From assembly GCA_020744225.1 (NCBI GenBank), contig JAGMWG010000021.1, positions 496,001 to 560,000 on the forward strand: 64,000 nt of DNA, in the 5' to 3' direction. The notes beneath the pieces were generated by a model. It worked only from the letters and a program-made list of their open reading frames with translations, had not been told where the DNA came from and searched no databases. How positions within the stretch are numbered: position 1 is the first letter of the stretch; each line of letters starts with the position of its first letter. Positions 11,994 through 24,123 of the stretch are shown one piece after another. The DNA comes from Paraphoma chrysanthemicola. Lineage: Eukaryota; Ascomycota; Dothideomycetes; Pleosporales; Phaeosphaeriaceae. A program made the translations under genes and the position numbers.

Positions 11994-13729
11994 TCAATCC
12001 AACACCAACACCCCCTCCCCAACATCCTTAACACACTCCACCTTCGCCCCCTCCCACTCCCCACCCTCCGCAACCTTAACCCCCAGTCTATACAACTCGT
12101 CCAAAAACGCAGGCACAAACGTTCCCGGCCCCTTGACATCCTCGCGCTTACTCGCCTCCTCCGCCGCAATCTCATAATGCAGCACCCCCGCAATCGCAGC
12201 AAGCAACTTATCCCCCGGATTCGCAGCCAAATACGCAGAAAGCGTGGTGCCGAGTGTACATCCGCTTCCCGTAATCATACCTAGATACGCATGTCCGTTG
12301 GAAATAGTGTATGTTCGATTCCCATCGCTAATGACGTCTGTTGCGCCGGTCATGAGCACGACGCAACGTTCGCGGCGCGCGAGTGTGGACACGATGCTGG
12401 CTTTTTGCTGTGTGGTGTATACCGCCGTTCCAGAGTCTACGCCGCGTTGTTGCGTAGTTCCAGATACTGTGAATCCACTTGCTCCCGCGACGGCCAGAAT
12501 CTCACGCTCGTTCCCCTTGATAAGATCAAAGTACGCATGATTCATCAACTCTGCTACCGCGGCTCGACGCACAGATGTCGCGCCCGCGCCGACGGGATCG
12601 AGGATGATGGGTCCGCCAGACAAGTTATACGCGCTGATGGCCTGTTTGAAATTCGCGAGGCCGTCGGGCGTCACGGTGCCCATATTTACGACGAGAGCGC
12701 CGCCGAGACGCGCGAGGTCTGGCGCTTCGGCGGCGTAGTTTGCCATGATGGGTGAGGCGCCGATGCAGAGTGCGACATTGGCGGCGAAGTTTTGGACGAC
12801 GAGGTTGGTCATGTTGTGGCTTAGGGGTGATTTCTCGCGGACGGCTTTTGTGGCAAGAGAGGCGGATGAGAGGACGTGTGAGATCTCTTGGGCATTAGAT
12901 TCGAGCCAGAAGTGTGGTTCTGTGGACTGGGCTTTGAATGGTGGTGGGGAGTGCAGGAGTTTGGAGAGATGGGATGATGCGGTCTTGGGGTCGGGAGCAC
13001 CAATGATTGCAGAGACGACGGCGACACCATCGATTGGTTTTGGGGGTGTGGATGGAGAAGACGGGGCGTGGAGTTGGTGGGTGATGCGTTGGAGGTTGGA
13101 GGCATTGACGCCGCCTATGCAGACTGTTTTGACCTTCTTTTCGGCATCGTTACCGTCGTTCAGGAACTTGAGGATCTTGCGGATACCGTTAACGCCGATG
13201 ATGTCTTTGGTGTTCTTCTTAGTATTGGTGGCATAGAGCGTACCGATGCCTAGGTAGTCTGCTCCGCGTTCGATGGCTATGCGTGCTTCTTCGATAGATG
13301 AGACGGTTGCGCCGATGATCTTGTCGCTGCCGAGTAGTTTACGGGCCTCAGAGACGTTCATGTCATCTTGGCCGAGATGCACTCCCTCGCAGCCGACAGC
13401 CAGAGCGACATCGACACGATCGTTGATGAGCAGAGGGATGTTGTGTGCTCTGCATTTCTCGTGGAGTGCTTTAGCCGTGGAGATGAGAAGGCCAGTATCG
13501 GATGTCTTGTCGCGATATTGGACGATTGTGACGCCTAGGTCATGTCAGTTGCAACTAACAGACCGGTAGTTGGAGTGAAGTAGCAAAGCACGTGAGTTCA
13601 ACTCAGGGACAGGTACCACTAACCACCAATCAATGCCTGCTCAACTACTTGTACCAGGTCTCTCGAGCCCAGTATAGCTTCTGTCGAGTCAGTCACAAGA
13701 TACAACGAGTAGTCGACCTGGTCCTTCAT
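11994..13729 (-). CDS. THI6: Bifunctional thiamine-phosphate synthase / hydroxyethylthiazole kinase (Thi6)
   Basis: Two exons on the minus strand, 13729-13624 and 13534-11994, give 548 residues; the intron is 89 bp. The N-terminal half is a TIM-barrel thiamine-phosphate synthase: GVTIVQYRDK spans the splice junction, then LLINDRVDVALAVG, the GVHLGQDD phosphate/metal motif, and GADYLGIGTLYAT. The C-terminal half (from about residue 265) is a hydroxyethylthiazole kinase with NLVVQNFAANVAL, the GPIILDPVGAG block, IKGNEREI and MITGSGCTLGT, whose Cys is residue 461. It joins the pyrimidine and thiazole halves into thiamine phosphate and phosphorylates the salvaged thiazole alcohol. The two-domain fusion is normal in fungi. 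No TPP riboswitch was found in the intron or the upstream region. Convergent with PFS2. Confidence 0.95.
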
Positions 13730-15070
13730 GTTGCAATTGGCTGCTGATCACCGTAGTGCCACAGCGAAGTTTGACCTGACCCCACGCCTGTGACTGAAAT
13801 CGCCTGCACACGGGATGACGCATGCGCGGTACGATTCCGATGGCTTTTTGACTAGTCTAATTACGATCTACTAAGATCTGTCCTACTCGCTCACTAGCCG
13901 ATGGGGCTTCTTGGTTTGAGAAGCGCTTGTTGTATAAGGGTATTGGTGAAATCATGGATGAGCATGAGCACCGGAAGTGACAGCCAATCGATTCCCCACA
14001 CTCGCACATCCAAGGGCAGGCGAACTCATGGCCAGCGCACGCGCAAACGGCAGCACGAAGGTCAATGCTTTGGCAGCCGTTGGATGTCGTGATCGCGAGG
14101 TGGCCTATGTGATTGATCTTCGTGGCGCTTGAACAACCGCACGGCAACAGTTTCCGTGGTCAGAACACGCAGGGAGGGCGCCAAACAGTACGCTGATGGT
14201 TCCTGTACAATAATAATGGTTTGGGCAGTCGCGAGCGTCATGTGTACTACGGCATTCCTCGAGCATGTTCGGACTAAGAAATCTCTGCTGATCTGCAAGT
14301 CCGAGTGCAGGGCTGACTGCTCCTTGCATTGTGGCCACGCCTGAGCAGCTGCAACGTGCTGGATTGCTCTGTGATTGCAGCCTGAAGCAGGCGGCAGGGC
14401 TTCACATGCGTGCAAGCGACACGCAGGCCGCGCAGACACGCAGTCTGCTGTGTTTGGCCCTGGGACTCGCTGGGCAGCGTGGTACCAGAAGTGCGCGTGT
14501 CATTGGCGCGCTCGGCCAAAGATTTCTAACTCCGCACTGCCTTAAATACTGATCCCTCCTCCACCCACGTCGCCCGCACACTCAACCTCTGCCCACGCAA
14601 AATCCATCACGCAAACCGCCCTCCCCAGTGACCGCCACTGGCCGCAGCCGCACAAAGCCCACACCACGCGCCAAACAGCCTGCTGAGTCGCACACAAGCG
14701 ACCTGCCCCAAACCGCCACATTTCCCTTGAGGACCGCGCAAGCACCAAACTCGCACCACCAGGCCGTTCAGACAACTGCGGTATATGTATTCGCGCCAAA
14801 GCTCCTCCTTCCGAGTCGAACCTCCCCCCAAACTGCAAAAATTTCGCTGTACGCGGATACCGAGCAGTTCCATCCACTGCACCAACGGCTAACCTAGTCC
14901 TGCCCCGACCACGAGTCACAAACACAACCTACACACGTAACCAGAGACAGCGTCACTGCATGTCTCTTTCGGCCCTCGTCAACATTTTTGACCTGACCTT
15001 GCTCGTCCGTCCGCTCCCGCTGCACCAAAAGTAAATTCATCGTTCTTCATCCCCACCCAAAACCGTCACC
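13730..15070. promoter_or_regulatory. Divergent intergenic region, THI6 / eIF5
   Basis: About 1.34 kb between two divergent starts. The eIF5 side (from about 14550) is pyrimidine-rich with many CCC and ACCA runs, typical of TATA-less promoters of highly expressed fungal genes. Open frames here have poor codon character and no family resemblance. No tRNA or other RNA gene was recognised. Confidence 0.45.
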
Positions 15071-16324
15071 ATGGCTACCATCAACATCCGCCGCGATGTC
15101 GCCGACTCCTTCTACCGCTACAAGATGGAGCGCCTCCAGTCCAAGATTGAGGGCAAAGGCAACGGCATCAAGACTGTCATCGTCAACCTCAGCAGTGTGG
15201 CCCAGTCACTCGCCCGCCCCCCTGCTCACGTCATCAAGTACTTCGGCTTCGAGCTCGGGGCCCAGACCAACACCAACCCCAATGACGACCGCTGGATCAT
15301 CAACGGCGCCCATGATGCCAGCAAGCTCCAGGACTATCTCGACGGCTTCATCACCAAGTTCGTTCTCTGCAAAAAGTGCAAGAACCCCGAGACCGACGTC
15401 CACATCAAGGATGGCAACATCACCCTTGATTGCAAGGCCTGCGGCAAGATCTCCGACGTGGATCCCCGCTTGAAGCTCACTGCCTTCATCTTGAAGAACG
15501 AGCCCAAGAAGGGCAAGAAGGACAAGTCCACAAAGAAGGCCGATCGCCGTGCTCGCAAGGAAGCCGAGGCAAGGGGCGAAGCGACCTCTCCCGATGGCGG
15601 CAGTCCCGGTGACAGCGCCGAGGATGGTGAAGAGAACGGCGACCTCGAAATTGAGGCTGGCAGCGACGACGAGCTCACCCGTCAGATCCAGGAGGGTGCC
15701 AAGGACATTGAAGAAGAAGAGGCCAAGGAGGTCGAGTGGCACATCGACACTTCTGAGGAGGCTATGCGTGCCCGCGCACAGCAGCTCCCTGACGATCTGA
15801 AGCGTGCTCTCGTCATTGAGGGTGAGGACGACGGAGAGGGCGGCTCCAGCTACGATGTCTTTGGCAAGTGGATCCTCGACACTGCTGCCGAGAAGGGAGG
15901 TGTCGACAAGCTCGACAATGTTGAGATCTTCCTCAAGGCGAAGGAGCTCGGTATTGAGACCAAGCACCGCACTCTTACTGTCATCCCGCAGACACTCTTC
16001 TCCGACAAGATTGTCAAACAGATTGACAGCCGTGCTCCCATGCTGAAGAAGCTTATCACTTCCGACAAGCATGAGAAGGCCTTCCTAGGCGGTATCGAGC
16101 GCTTCGTCGGCAACGACAAGCCCGAACTCATTCCTCAAATTTCAGCTGTACTGCTGAAGGTCTACGAGAACGATCTCTGCTCCGAAGAGGTTCTGAAGCC
16201 ATGGTGCGCCAAGGCCAGCAAGAAGTACGTTGACATCAAGGTCAGCAAGAGCGTCCGCAAGTCTGCCGAGAAGTTCAAGGAGTGGCTTGACAATGCAGAG
16301 AGCGACGAGGAGGACTCTGAGTAA
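15071..16324 (+). CDS. TIF5: Translation initiation factor eIF5
   Basis: A single exon of 417 residues with a strong start context (CACCATGG). The N-terminal domain begins with INIRRDVADSFYRYKM; R16 aligns with the arginine finger (yeast Arg15) that stimulates GTP hydrolysis by eIF2. FGFELGAQT and a zinc ribbon with C100/C103 and C121/C124 follow. A Lys-rich then acidic linker (about 140-230) leads to the C-terminal W2-type HEAT domain (about 240-405), which binds eIF2 beta, eIF3 and eIF1. The protein ends in the acidic tail SDEEDSE. Function: GTPase activator and assembly factor in the 43S pre-initiation complex. Codon use is strongly C-ending, as expected for an abundant protein. Confidence 0.97.
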   Translation: MATINIRRDVADSFYRYKMERLQSKIEGKGNGIKTVIVNLSSVAQSLARPPAHVIKYFGFELGAQTNTNPNDDRWIINGAHDASKLQDYLDGFITKFVLCKKCKNPETDVHIKDGNITLDCKACGKISDVDPRLKLTAFILKNEPKKGKKDKSTKKADRRARKEAEARGEATSPDGGSPGDSAEDGEENGDLEIEAGSDDELTRQIQEGAKDIEEEEAKEVEWHIDTSEEAMRARAQQLPDDLKRALVIEGEDDGEGGSSYDVFGKWILDTAAEKGGVDKLDNVEIFLKAKELGIETKHRTLTVIPQTLFSDKIVKQIDSRAPMLKKLITSDKHEKAFLGGIERFVGNDKPELIPQISAVLLKVYENDLCSEEVLKPWCAKASKKYVDIKVSKSVRKSAEKFKEWLDNAESDEEDSE

Positions 16325-17300
16325 TCGAGCTGAAGTCGAGGATTTTAGTTATCGCCAACTATTGCCACTCCTTTGCCTTGCTTTTGCACCAGTTCTTGTC
16401 ATTGCCTGTTGAGTTGAAGATGGCGCATGGATATCTCCTCTCCTGTCTTTGCTTATTGAAAGAAACGACAACGATGGTTATAGATGCACTCCCTACTCTA
16501 CCTAGCCAATAAAAATGCTACCCAGCAACAGACGTCTTTGACTTATCGTGCACTGGGACCATGCCATTCTGTGATCTGCTCACCCGTCCCAACACCAGGC
16601 TCTCGGAGCTTTAACCGCGACTAGCGATAATTACAGGGAATTTTCTGCATGGCGGGAACGTGGCAAGTGCAGGGCAAGATGAGCATTATCTGTGCATATA
16701 ATTGCGACCTGTAGTAGCCCCACGGTTTACGTCCTTCCCATGTGCTCGTGATGCGTTTTCGTCAATTTTACGCGACTGCCATGCTTCGGCCGTTCCTGCC
16801 CGCCAAATCATCTTCATTCTTCTCAGCCTTCTCACACCTCAAGACACTTCATCCCACACGAAAAAGCAACTCTCGGCTCTCGCCTAGCCTAGCCTGGTGA
16901 CCGTGGCTTCCAGAGCATAGAACGGGTGCATAAGCTTAGCTCTCACGGGTAAGGCGCCGGAGCGCGATGTGGAGATCGACAAGCTCGACCGCTTTGGCCA
17001 AGCAGCTTTTTCTCTGCGACTTGCCCATGGCGCGGGACGATTGGTGAGCGCACAAGATGCATTTAAGGTGGCGGACCCCCGCTCTTCCTTGAGTCGCGCA
17101 TCTTTTGCTCGTTATCTTCTGTCTCTTGCTAGACAGATACCGTGAGGCGACTTCTGGAGTTTTGCGCCCACGTTTGCAGACGAAAAGCTCCAATCTACCA
17201 ATCAACAGTCAACGGACTACCCTTCGGGAACGATTACACGACTTTGCGCGTGTCGCATCCCACTTCTGGTCAAGGAGATATCGAGTAATTGATATCGAGA
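16325..17300. other. Intergenic, eIF5 3' end to SLC35F start
   Basis: Nearly 1 kb holding the eIF5 3' region (AATAAAAATG near 16508) and the upstream region of the transporter. No RNA gene, repeat or supported coding frame was seen. Confidence 0.4.
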
Positions 17301-18650
17301 ATGCCTGACATCATTCCCCAGCCGTACCCGGCCGGCGGCGTTGTCCTTAACAAGGGCAACGATGCGGGCGTGGACAAGACTGGCACAGGCGCATACGTGA
17401 GCTCTGAAAATGAGCACGCGGCGTCGCCGGTCATGACCAACGAGGTCCTGGAACGGGATGCGCAGACCAAGGGGCGATGGTTCGCATATCTCAAGACGAA
17501 GCAGTTTTGGATTACGCTGCTTTTGGGGCAGGGTACGTCAAACTCCCGCCAAAATGGTCGCTGAAAACGGACATTTGGATACTAACGAGATTCGACAGTC
17601 CTCGCTATTTGCATTACCTCGACCAACACGCTCTCTTCGCTTCTTTCGGCTGAGGGCACTTCGATCCCGGCATTCCAGTCTTTCTTCAATTATGTCTTGC
17701 TTAATCTGATTTACACGAGCTACACGATTTACAAGTACGGCTTCAAGCGCTGGGTCCGCTTGTGTGTGTTTGAAGGATGGCGATTCTTCATTCTTGCGTT
17801 CTTTGACGTCGAGGGTAATTATTTCGTCGTACTGGCATACCGATACGTAAGTCTTATCTTTCTCTCCTGAAAGCCCTCTAAAGAGAATTCAGGTACAAGA
17901 ACAGTAGGCTAACCTCGATTCCAGACTACCATTCTCTCCGCCCAACTCATCAACTTCTGGGCCATTGTCGTCGTCGTGGTCATCTCCTTCTTCTTCCTCA
18001 AAGTACGCTACCATTATACCCAAGTCTTCGGCATTCTCCTCTGCATCGGCGGTCTGGGTGTAATCTTCGGATCCGACCACATCACCGGTGCAAACAACTT
18101 CGGCGCCACCGACGCTGTCAAGGGTGACTTATTCGCGCTGCTGGGCGCCACGTTCTACGGCCTGAGCAACGTGTTTGAAGAGTTCCTCGTCAGCGAGAAA
18201 CCGCTGTACGAGGTTGTCGGCCAGCTTGCATTCTGGGGCATGTTCATCAACGGCACCCAAGCGGGTATCTTCGATCGCGCGAGCTTCCGCTCCGCGAATT
18301 GGAATTCGCGTGTCGGTGGTTATCTCACGGGATACACCTTCATCCTCACGCTCTTCTACTCGCTCGCGCCCGTCCTGTTCCGCATGTCCAGCGCCGCGTT
18401 CTTCAACATTTCTCTCCTAACTGGAAGTTTCTGGGGTGTGGCTATTGGTGTCAAGGTCTTCCACCTCAGTATCCACTGGATGTACCCGATTGCGTTTGTC
18501 TTGATCATCATCGGCCAGGTGATCTACTTTGTGCGCCAGAGTCTGGTGGGCGAGGCGTTGAAGCCGTGGTTGGGACAGGATCAGAGTAAGGGTCATGCGG
18601 GTGTGGGCACGGCGAAGAGGAGGGTTGAGAGGCCCGATGCTATCGTGTAG
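17301..18650 (+). CDS. SLC35F-family (DUF914) membrane transporter
   Basis: Three exons, 17301-17532, 17599-17846 and 17925-18650, give 401 residues. After a ~65-residue polar N-terminus come about ten hydrophobic spans of the drug/metabolite transporter fold. Family marks include QFWITLLLGQ, the exon-2 segment ending DVEGNYFVVLAYRY, then TTILSAQLINFWAI at the start of exon 3, GDLFALLGATFYGLSNVFEE, and a short basic C-terminus. SLC35F1/F2-like proteins are solute carriers of the nucleotide-sugar transporter superfamily, but the substrate of fungal members is not established and is not assigned here. The second exon was placed by frame and by the continuity of the membrane segments. Convergent with the kinase-like gene 164 bp downstream. 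Confidence 0.9.
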
Positions 18651-18814
18651 GACAGTATAATGCGGAGATTCGGGAATGGGGAATAATGGAAGAGGAGAGG
18701 ATTGGGATGAGTAGAAAGGGTATGAAGTACAAACTTTCATAATTGATCTACACGCTACACCATTTCGAGCCACCCAAAACTCACAATCTACATATACGCA
18801 AAACCCATTTCTCC

Positions 18815-19849
18815 TTAGACTACTCCATTTGCCTCCCCAGCTTTCCTCCCCAACCACTCCCCCACCCTCCCAACACCCATCCAATCCCCCTCCACCGTCT
18901 CCCGAACCCCATCATCTATAAACTCCACATTATTCATCCCCCCAAAATCAATCGCCCACGCATCCATCGCCTCGTCAATCATGATGTTCATAGGGTGCAC
19001 ATCGCCCCATACGATTCCGTTGGCGTGGAGTTGAGTCACGATGTGTCGGAGCTGGGAGAGCCATTTAGTGTGTAGGGAGGAGTTGGTGGGGGAGTGGAGG
19101 GTTGGAGAAGATAGAGGGACGCCGGGAATTAGGGTTAGGAGTATGCCGATTATGCTTGAAGTTGAGTTGGATGTAATCAGACCGAGAAGTTTCGGTACGC
19201 GTATGCTGGAGTCAAGGTTCAGCGTGTTTAGTTTCGAGAGGATGCGTAATTCGCGTAGGAATTCTGCTTCGCGGGCTTCGACGCGTGGTTTGAAGTACAT
19301 TTTCTCGCCGCCTCGAGTGGTGACTGCGCCTTGGATTTCTTGGAGGGGGGTTGAGGGGTCGGTGCTTGGGGATAGAGTGATGGTATTGGCGGGATATATC
19401 AAGAGTGAATGGCATTGTGATGGAAGGTCGGAGGCGGGCAAGGGTGAAATGAAGAATGCTGGGGCGTGGGTGATGGTGGTTTCGCCTTCGATAAGGATAT
19501 CTTCGGTACCTGGTGCTCTGACGAGGGTGAGATGGTATGTTGGCTGGTGGAGGAAGGCTTCGAGAGTGAGGTCGTGGATCGACGTGTCCGGAACGAGCCT
19601 TTCGAGAGTAGGTAGACAGTGTTGGTAAATGAGGTGGAGAGGGCTGAATTCGGGTGGACATCTGCCGAATGGATATTCTTTGGCGGCCTCCCTTCTGGTT
19701 GCTAGTTCTTGACCAAATTGCGTTCCTTCAATCTGAGAAGTTTGGGTGGTGATCAAGCAGCGCGAGTAGCCGCGTAGGACTGTAACTTCAGCACTGTCAG
19801 GGTAGGCATGGCCCGTCGGGCCCATATTGATATGATAGTTTTTCTCCAT
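18815..19849 (-). CDS. Small kinase-like (APH/Ser-Thr kinase fold) protein
   Basis: A single minus-strand exon of 344 residues, using the first in-frame ATG at 19849. The N-terminal half has no clear motif. From about residue 170 there is a kinase-like fold: a lysine-bearing segment EKMYFKPRVEAREAEFLRE, a hinge region IIGILLTLIPG, the catalytic loop GIVWGDVHPMNIM (Asp and Asn present, with Trp instead of the first His) and a metal-binding DFG in AWAIDFGGM. This layout matches lineage-expanded fungal kinase-like proteins and aminoglycoside-phosphotransferase-like proteins. Substrate unknown. The glycine-rich loop is not obvious, so activity cannot be asserted. Confidence 0.75.
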   Translation of the reverse strand: MEKNYHINMGPTGHAYPDSAEVTVLRGYSRCLITTQTSQIEGTQFGQELATRREAAKEYPFGRCPPEFSPLHLIYQHCLPTLERLVPDTSIHDLTLEAFLHQPTYHLTLVRAPGTEDILIEGETTITHAPAFFISPLPASDLPSQCHSLLIYPANTITLSPSTDPSTPLQEIQGAVTTRGGEKMYFKPRVEAREAEFLRELRILSKLNTLNLDSSIRVPKLLGLITSNSTSSIIGILLTLIPGVPLSSPTLHSPTNSSLHTKWLSQLRHIVTQLHANGIVWGDVHPMNIMIDEAMDAWAIDFGGMNNVEFIDDGVRETVEGDWMGVGRVGEWLGRKAGEANGVV

Positions 19850-21238
19850 CGTCACACTGTCCAATAGGACAGATTATGAAGTAATTTGATTCGTGCGGCG
19901 CTCGTCGAGTACATGTTAATCTGTTGGCGTGCGATAAGGCAAAGGTCGCAAAGGAGCGTGAGACATCGTTCTCTGCTGAGTATTCACGATCAGATACAAT
20001 GAGTGACCTAGTCAATCATGTCCGAGTCAGTAGTTTTGTTATGCTACGTGACTTTCGTGCACAGCAGGAAGAGTGCTACAGTGGCGAATCTGAGGCGCAG
20101 GCATCGTGCCTGCCTGCAATCGTTGCGACCAATCATACACCGGCCCCCGACACTCTCATTGTTGATCTTCAGTCGTCCGTTTCGGCGAACATCAAGGCCA
20201 TTGGATTTGGGGGCGGGAAAGTATGTGTAAGCAAGAACCGTGGTCTTGCGCACATTGCACACATTGTGGTTGCCAGAGAACTTACATGGCAGGAATGTGC
20301 ATAAGAGAAGCAGCACAGAAGTGTACACAAGATAGTGCAAGGCCGGCAGCGCGACTCAAAGGTCCTCTCTTCAAATGAAGAATCAAATTTCTAAGCAGAA
20401 TTGCCAAGAAATATGCATGACAAGAGACAGAAAGGGCACAAATTGAACTAACCAAAGGTAAGTCATCCATTTCAAGCCTAGCGTGATGTGGTCAGATCGC
20501 AAATGGATACGGCGACGCTCTCCGAGCAACCTTCCGATCGCACCCTTCGGACCCTCTCTTTTTCTTTTCTGGAAGAAGCTTTTCTCTTGGCATGACATCG
20601 ATCCCTCTTTTCTTGAGCCCTTGCGCGTATGGTTGTGTGCCATATACATCTACACCTCCATTCCACATAGATCGCCAGTCAACGTCATTCGAGTCGGCGC
20701 GAACCTCTCGCGCTACCTGCACATTTTCCTTCACATCACAAACAACGTTATTTTGCGTGCTTACTTCGTAAATAGTTTCTTTGACCCATTACTCTATCGC
20801 ACAATATTCCTCTGATGTCATTTCGTTAGACCTACGCGTATTGTTGCACCATTCCGAACGGACCGCACATAGAGTGGATCTCCCGAGGATCCGCAGAGCC
20901 TCAACACCAAATTCTCTGCATATGCTAAAACACTCGCCACGCTGACACCTGGCTAGCTCACTGATAACAGACGATATGGTCCGAGCTCTACTGCTGTTAG
21001 CCCCCGATACTCTCCTGACCTTGCTTGCCTCACGTTGTATACCTTGCCTGAACCGAGCGTCGGCTCGATCGTATGTCGGTCAGTCGCGGCAGCATGGTGG
21101 GCCTCATGACTGACGTCAATTTGCACTTTCTCGACGGCCAACGATGCCGGTCTTTGCCTTGAGGTGTGGAACAAATACACGCTCGTCCTTCGTGCATGGT
21201 CTTTCAGATTCTTTCACCATTTTGCATCTTCAGCCGTC
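19850..21238. other. Intergenic, about 1.4 kb
   Basis: Between the divergent kinase-like gene and the MFS transporter. Several short open frames overlap here but show no codon bias, splice logic or family resemblance. No tRNA or repeat was seen. It presumably holds both promoters. Confidence 0.4.
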
Positions 21239-23185
21239 ATGTCTGGATACTATGGACCCTCCTTTTACAGTAGACCCTCAAGGCCTGGGTCTTTGGCAGC
21301 ATCGAGAGCCAACTCGTCCTACAGAGTGCCTCGCAGTGCACCTGGTAGCCGGCCAATAACTCCTCGAACCGGCTCCGTCGTCACCCCACGGAATGCATCG
21401 ATTGCCAACACAATTAGTGGACATACCGCCGCTGTTACTGCTGCGAACACAGCTGCGAACACCGCCGTCAATACAGCGCCCAACAGTGTCCCTGGCACAC
21501 CCGGGTTTCTATCAAGAGTGAACAGCAAACTTGAAGAAGAAGGCGGAGTCGAAACAGAACGCACGTCTCTAAACTCCGAAACAGTACGAAATGAGAAGGG
21601 CGAACCCATGATAGGACGAGTCGCAGGTGGAAAACACATCACCGCGGATGTCGAAGAGATCGATGCAGACTGTGGGCCCATCACAACCGTGGAATGCGAC
21701 ATGCCACTGACTCTCACTGAAATGGTCAAGCACAATGATAAGGAGTACATCGTCTTGACATTCGCCACGGGTGATAAGGAGAACCCATTCAACTGGAACC
21801 CGGTAAGTTGCTTGTGTCGTCTATTTTTGAGTCTGCTCTAACAGCCATAGTGGTACAAGCGTAGCATAACGACGATGTTGAATCTGATGACCCTGTTCAT
21901 CGGGCTGGCAACGACTGCATACAGCTCTGGTATCAACAGCATGTGCGAAGAGTTCGGCGTCCCGACTATCATGGGTCAATTGGGTCTCTTTACCTTCAAC
22001 ATCTCGTGTGCCATCGCACCTATGGTCTTGGCTCCATTTTGCGAACTGGTTGGACGCAAGATAGTCTACGCGTCTTCGTTTCTGTGCTTTTCCCTGTTGT
22101 TTATCGGACTGGCATTGGCAAAGGACATCTCTACCATCATCGGACTTCGACTACTTCTCGGTCTCTTCGGATGTGTCGGCACCATCCTTGTCGGAGGGAC
22201 ATTCGACGATATGTACGAACCTCACAATCGTGGCCGACCCATGGCCATGTTCAGCTTCGTCGCTATCTTTGGCACGGTTGCCGCTCCTATCTACGCTGGC
22301 TTTATCGATCAGGCCATTGGCTGGCGATGGATCCAAGGTGTCCAAGGTCTGGCCAACGTTCCGCTTCTCATCGCCATCTTCTTGTTCTTCCCGGAGACAC
22401 GCGGTGGAGCCAGACTCCACAAGCGAGCGAAGGAGCTACGCAAGGCTACCGGTGATGAACGCTATGTTGCAGAAGATGACATTTACACGCCTGATGTCAA
22501 GTCCATGTTGAAAGCTTCATCAGTCAAGGCAATCCGCATGTTGGTGACCGAGCCAGTCGTCTTCGCATTCGGCTTGTGGATCGCCTTCTGCTGGGCCGTG
22601 GTATTCCTCTTCCTTTCAGTCATTCCGATCACCTTCAGCGAGAAGCGCGGCTGGTCTGAAGGTGTTTCCGGACTTCCCTACATCTCGCTTGCTGTTGGTA
22701 CATTCCTCGGCTGGGCAGCACATCACCTTCAGATGAGGAAGTACAACCAGCTCCAAGCCGACCCCAACGCTCGCATCGTGCCAGAACACAGACTATACGG
22801 AGCTATGTTTGGTGCCGTGTGGCTGCCCGTTGGCCTTTTCATCTACTCTTTCACGCAGTACGGTTACCTCTCTTGGGTCGGCCCGGTCATTGGACTTGCT
22901 CCAATCGCTTTTGGTATTTTCTTCGTCTTCGAGAGCACGTACTCCTACACCGCCGACTGTTATGGCGAGGCATCATCATCAGCTATTGCGGGCCAAGGCT
23001 TCATGCGGAACACCTTGGGTGCCGTCACTCCTCTTTTCGCGTCTGCCTTCTTCCATAATGTTGGCAGTCAGTATGCTGGACTTATTCTGGCGCTTTTCGG
23101 TACTCTTTTGAGCTTGATCCCTTTTGTTATGTTCAAGTATGGGCATCTACTGCGTGCGCGTAGCAAGCTGGCAATAGAGTATTAA
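21239..23185 (+). CDS. MFS transporter, DHA1-like drug:H+ antiporter
   Basis: Two exons, 21239-21802 and 21851-23185, give 632 residues. The first ~185 residues are a cytosolic Ser/Pro-rich leader with an NTAANTA-type repeated stretch (about residues 65-85) and end in PFNWNP, the usual entry to TM1 of this family. Twelve hydrophobic spans follow. Motif-A-like ELVGRK lies between TM2 and TM3, and PETRGG follows TM6, both typical of DHA1 transporters. The protein would sit in the plasma membrane and export a small molecule such as a drug, polyamine or metabolite; the substrate cannot be read from sequence. An in-frame ATG at 21164 lies upstream; the chosen ATG opens a typical MSGYYGPS start. 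No biosynthetic cluster surrounds it. Confidence 0.9.
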
Positions 23186-24123
23186 GAGCGATCAGAGGGT
23201 GAATCAGTACTTGAAATCTTTTTCATGGATCACAGATCTACTTAGCTTACTTCGAAAATACCCTACAGAAATAAATAGCACTTCTTAATACTCACACGCA
23301 ATGCCAACATTTACGCTAGATGAGCAAAGGCAGTAGCATTGCCCGAGGACTAACGTCAAGGCTATAATGAAGATTCATCAGAACCAGAGTCTTTGCCCTC
23401 GAGGTTGACATCAATTGACTTGCGTCTCATCGTCACAACGCGCAACATATATTCTAGCACAAACGCCTCCCGTAATGTCAATGTGTTTCTCACACTGGTT
23501 GTAATAGTCTTCCCGTTCGCGGAATGGTCAGTCCAAGGCCTTCAAGGCAGCCACAGAGTGGTCAAAGGTAATATGTGGTATGTTACAACCACATCGGACT
23601 GCCGAGAACGAGATGCTGCCACTAGTCATAGCAGGTCTACGGCTCCATCAATGAAGGCATGTATCTGGCACCGAAATATCTGCGATCCTATAGGAAATGC
23701 AGTTACTGGGGTATATACCACCAGAACTTCTTCACTAATGTCTCTCAGCTGTTAGCCAAAGCAGCGTTTAGGGAATATCTCGTAGGCTAGAACGTCTCGT
23801 GAGTGCTCATAACGTGTTAGCACGATCGCTGTCGAAGTATATAGAATACCAACAAGAGAGTGTCCAATTGTGCTTCTCAGATGTGAGCAAGATTGCAATG
23901 ATCTTATATTGGACGTAATCCGTAAGTTGATGGCTGCAGCGGTGTACAGATTAGGGGCCCAATCAAAGAGTAAGGTTAAGGCGCGCAGCGTGTCCAATCA
24001 GCAAAAATAAGAGACGCCACACAGGTGACACAGCCTCAGCCTCGGCCTCGTCACGTCGCGTTCGCAGACGATAGCACTTCATCCTTCTACCCATCTATCT
24101 CTTGATCGCTTCGCTACTGGACG
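23186..24123. other. Intergenic, MFS 3' end to NACHT gene
   Basis: About 940 bp with no supported gene. The sequence is more AT-rich than the flanking coding DNA. No repeat pair or RNA gene was identified. Confidence 0.4.

Noticed and set aside
13535..13900. Possible TPP riboswitch near THI6
   Set aside because: The THI6 intron and upstream sequence contain a CTGAG but not the conserved TPP-aptamer helices. No riboswitch can be supported.
14542..14925. 127-codon minus-strand frame upstream of eIF5
   Set aside because: It is the complement of a pyrimidine-rich promoter region; no domain, low complexity.
19924..20815. Several open frames of 60-126 codons
   Set aside because: They overlap on both strands, with no consistent codon bias, splice logic or homology.
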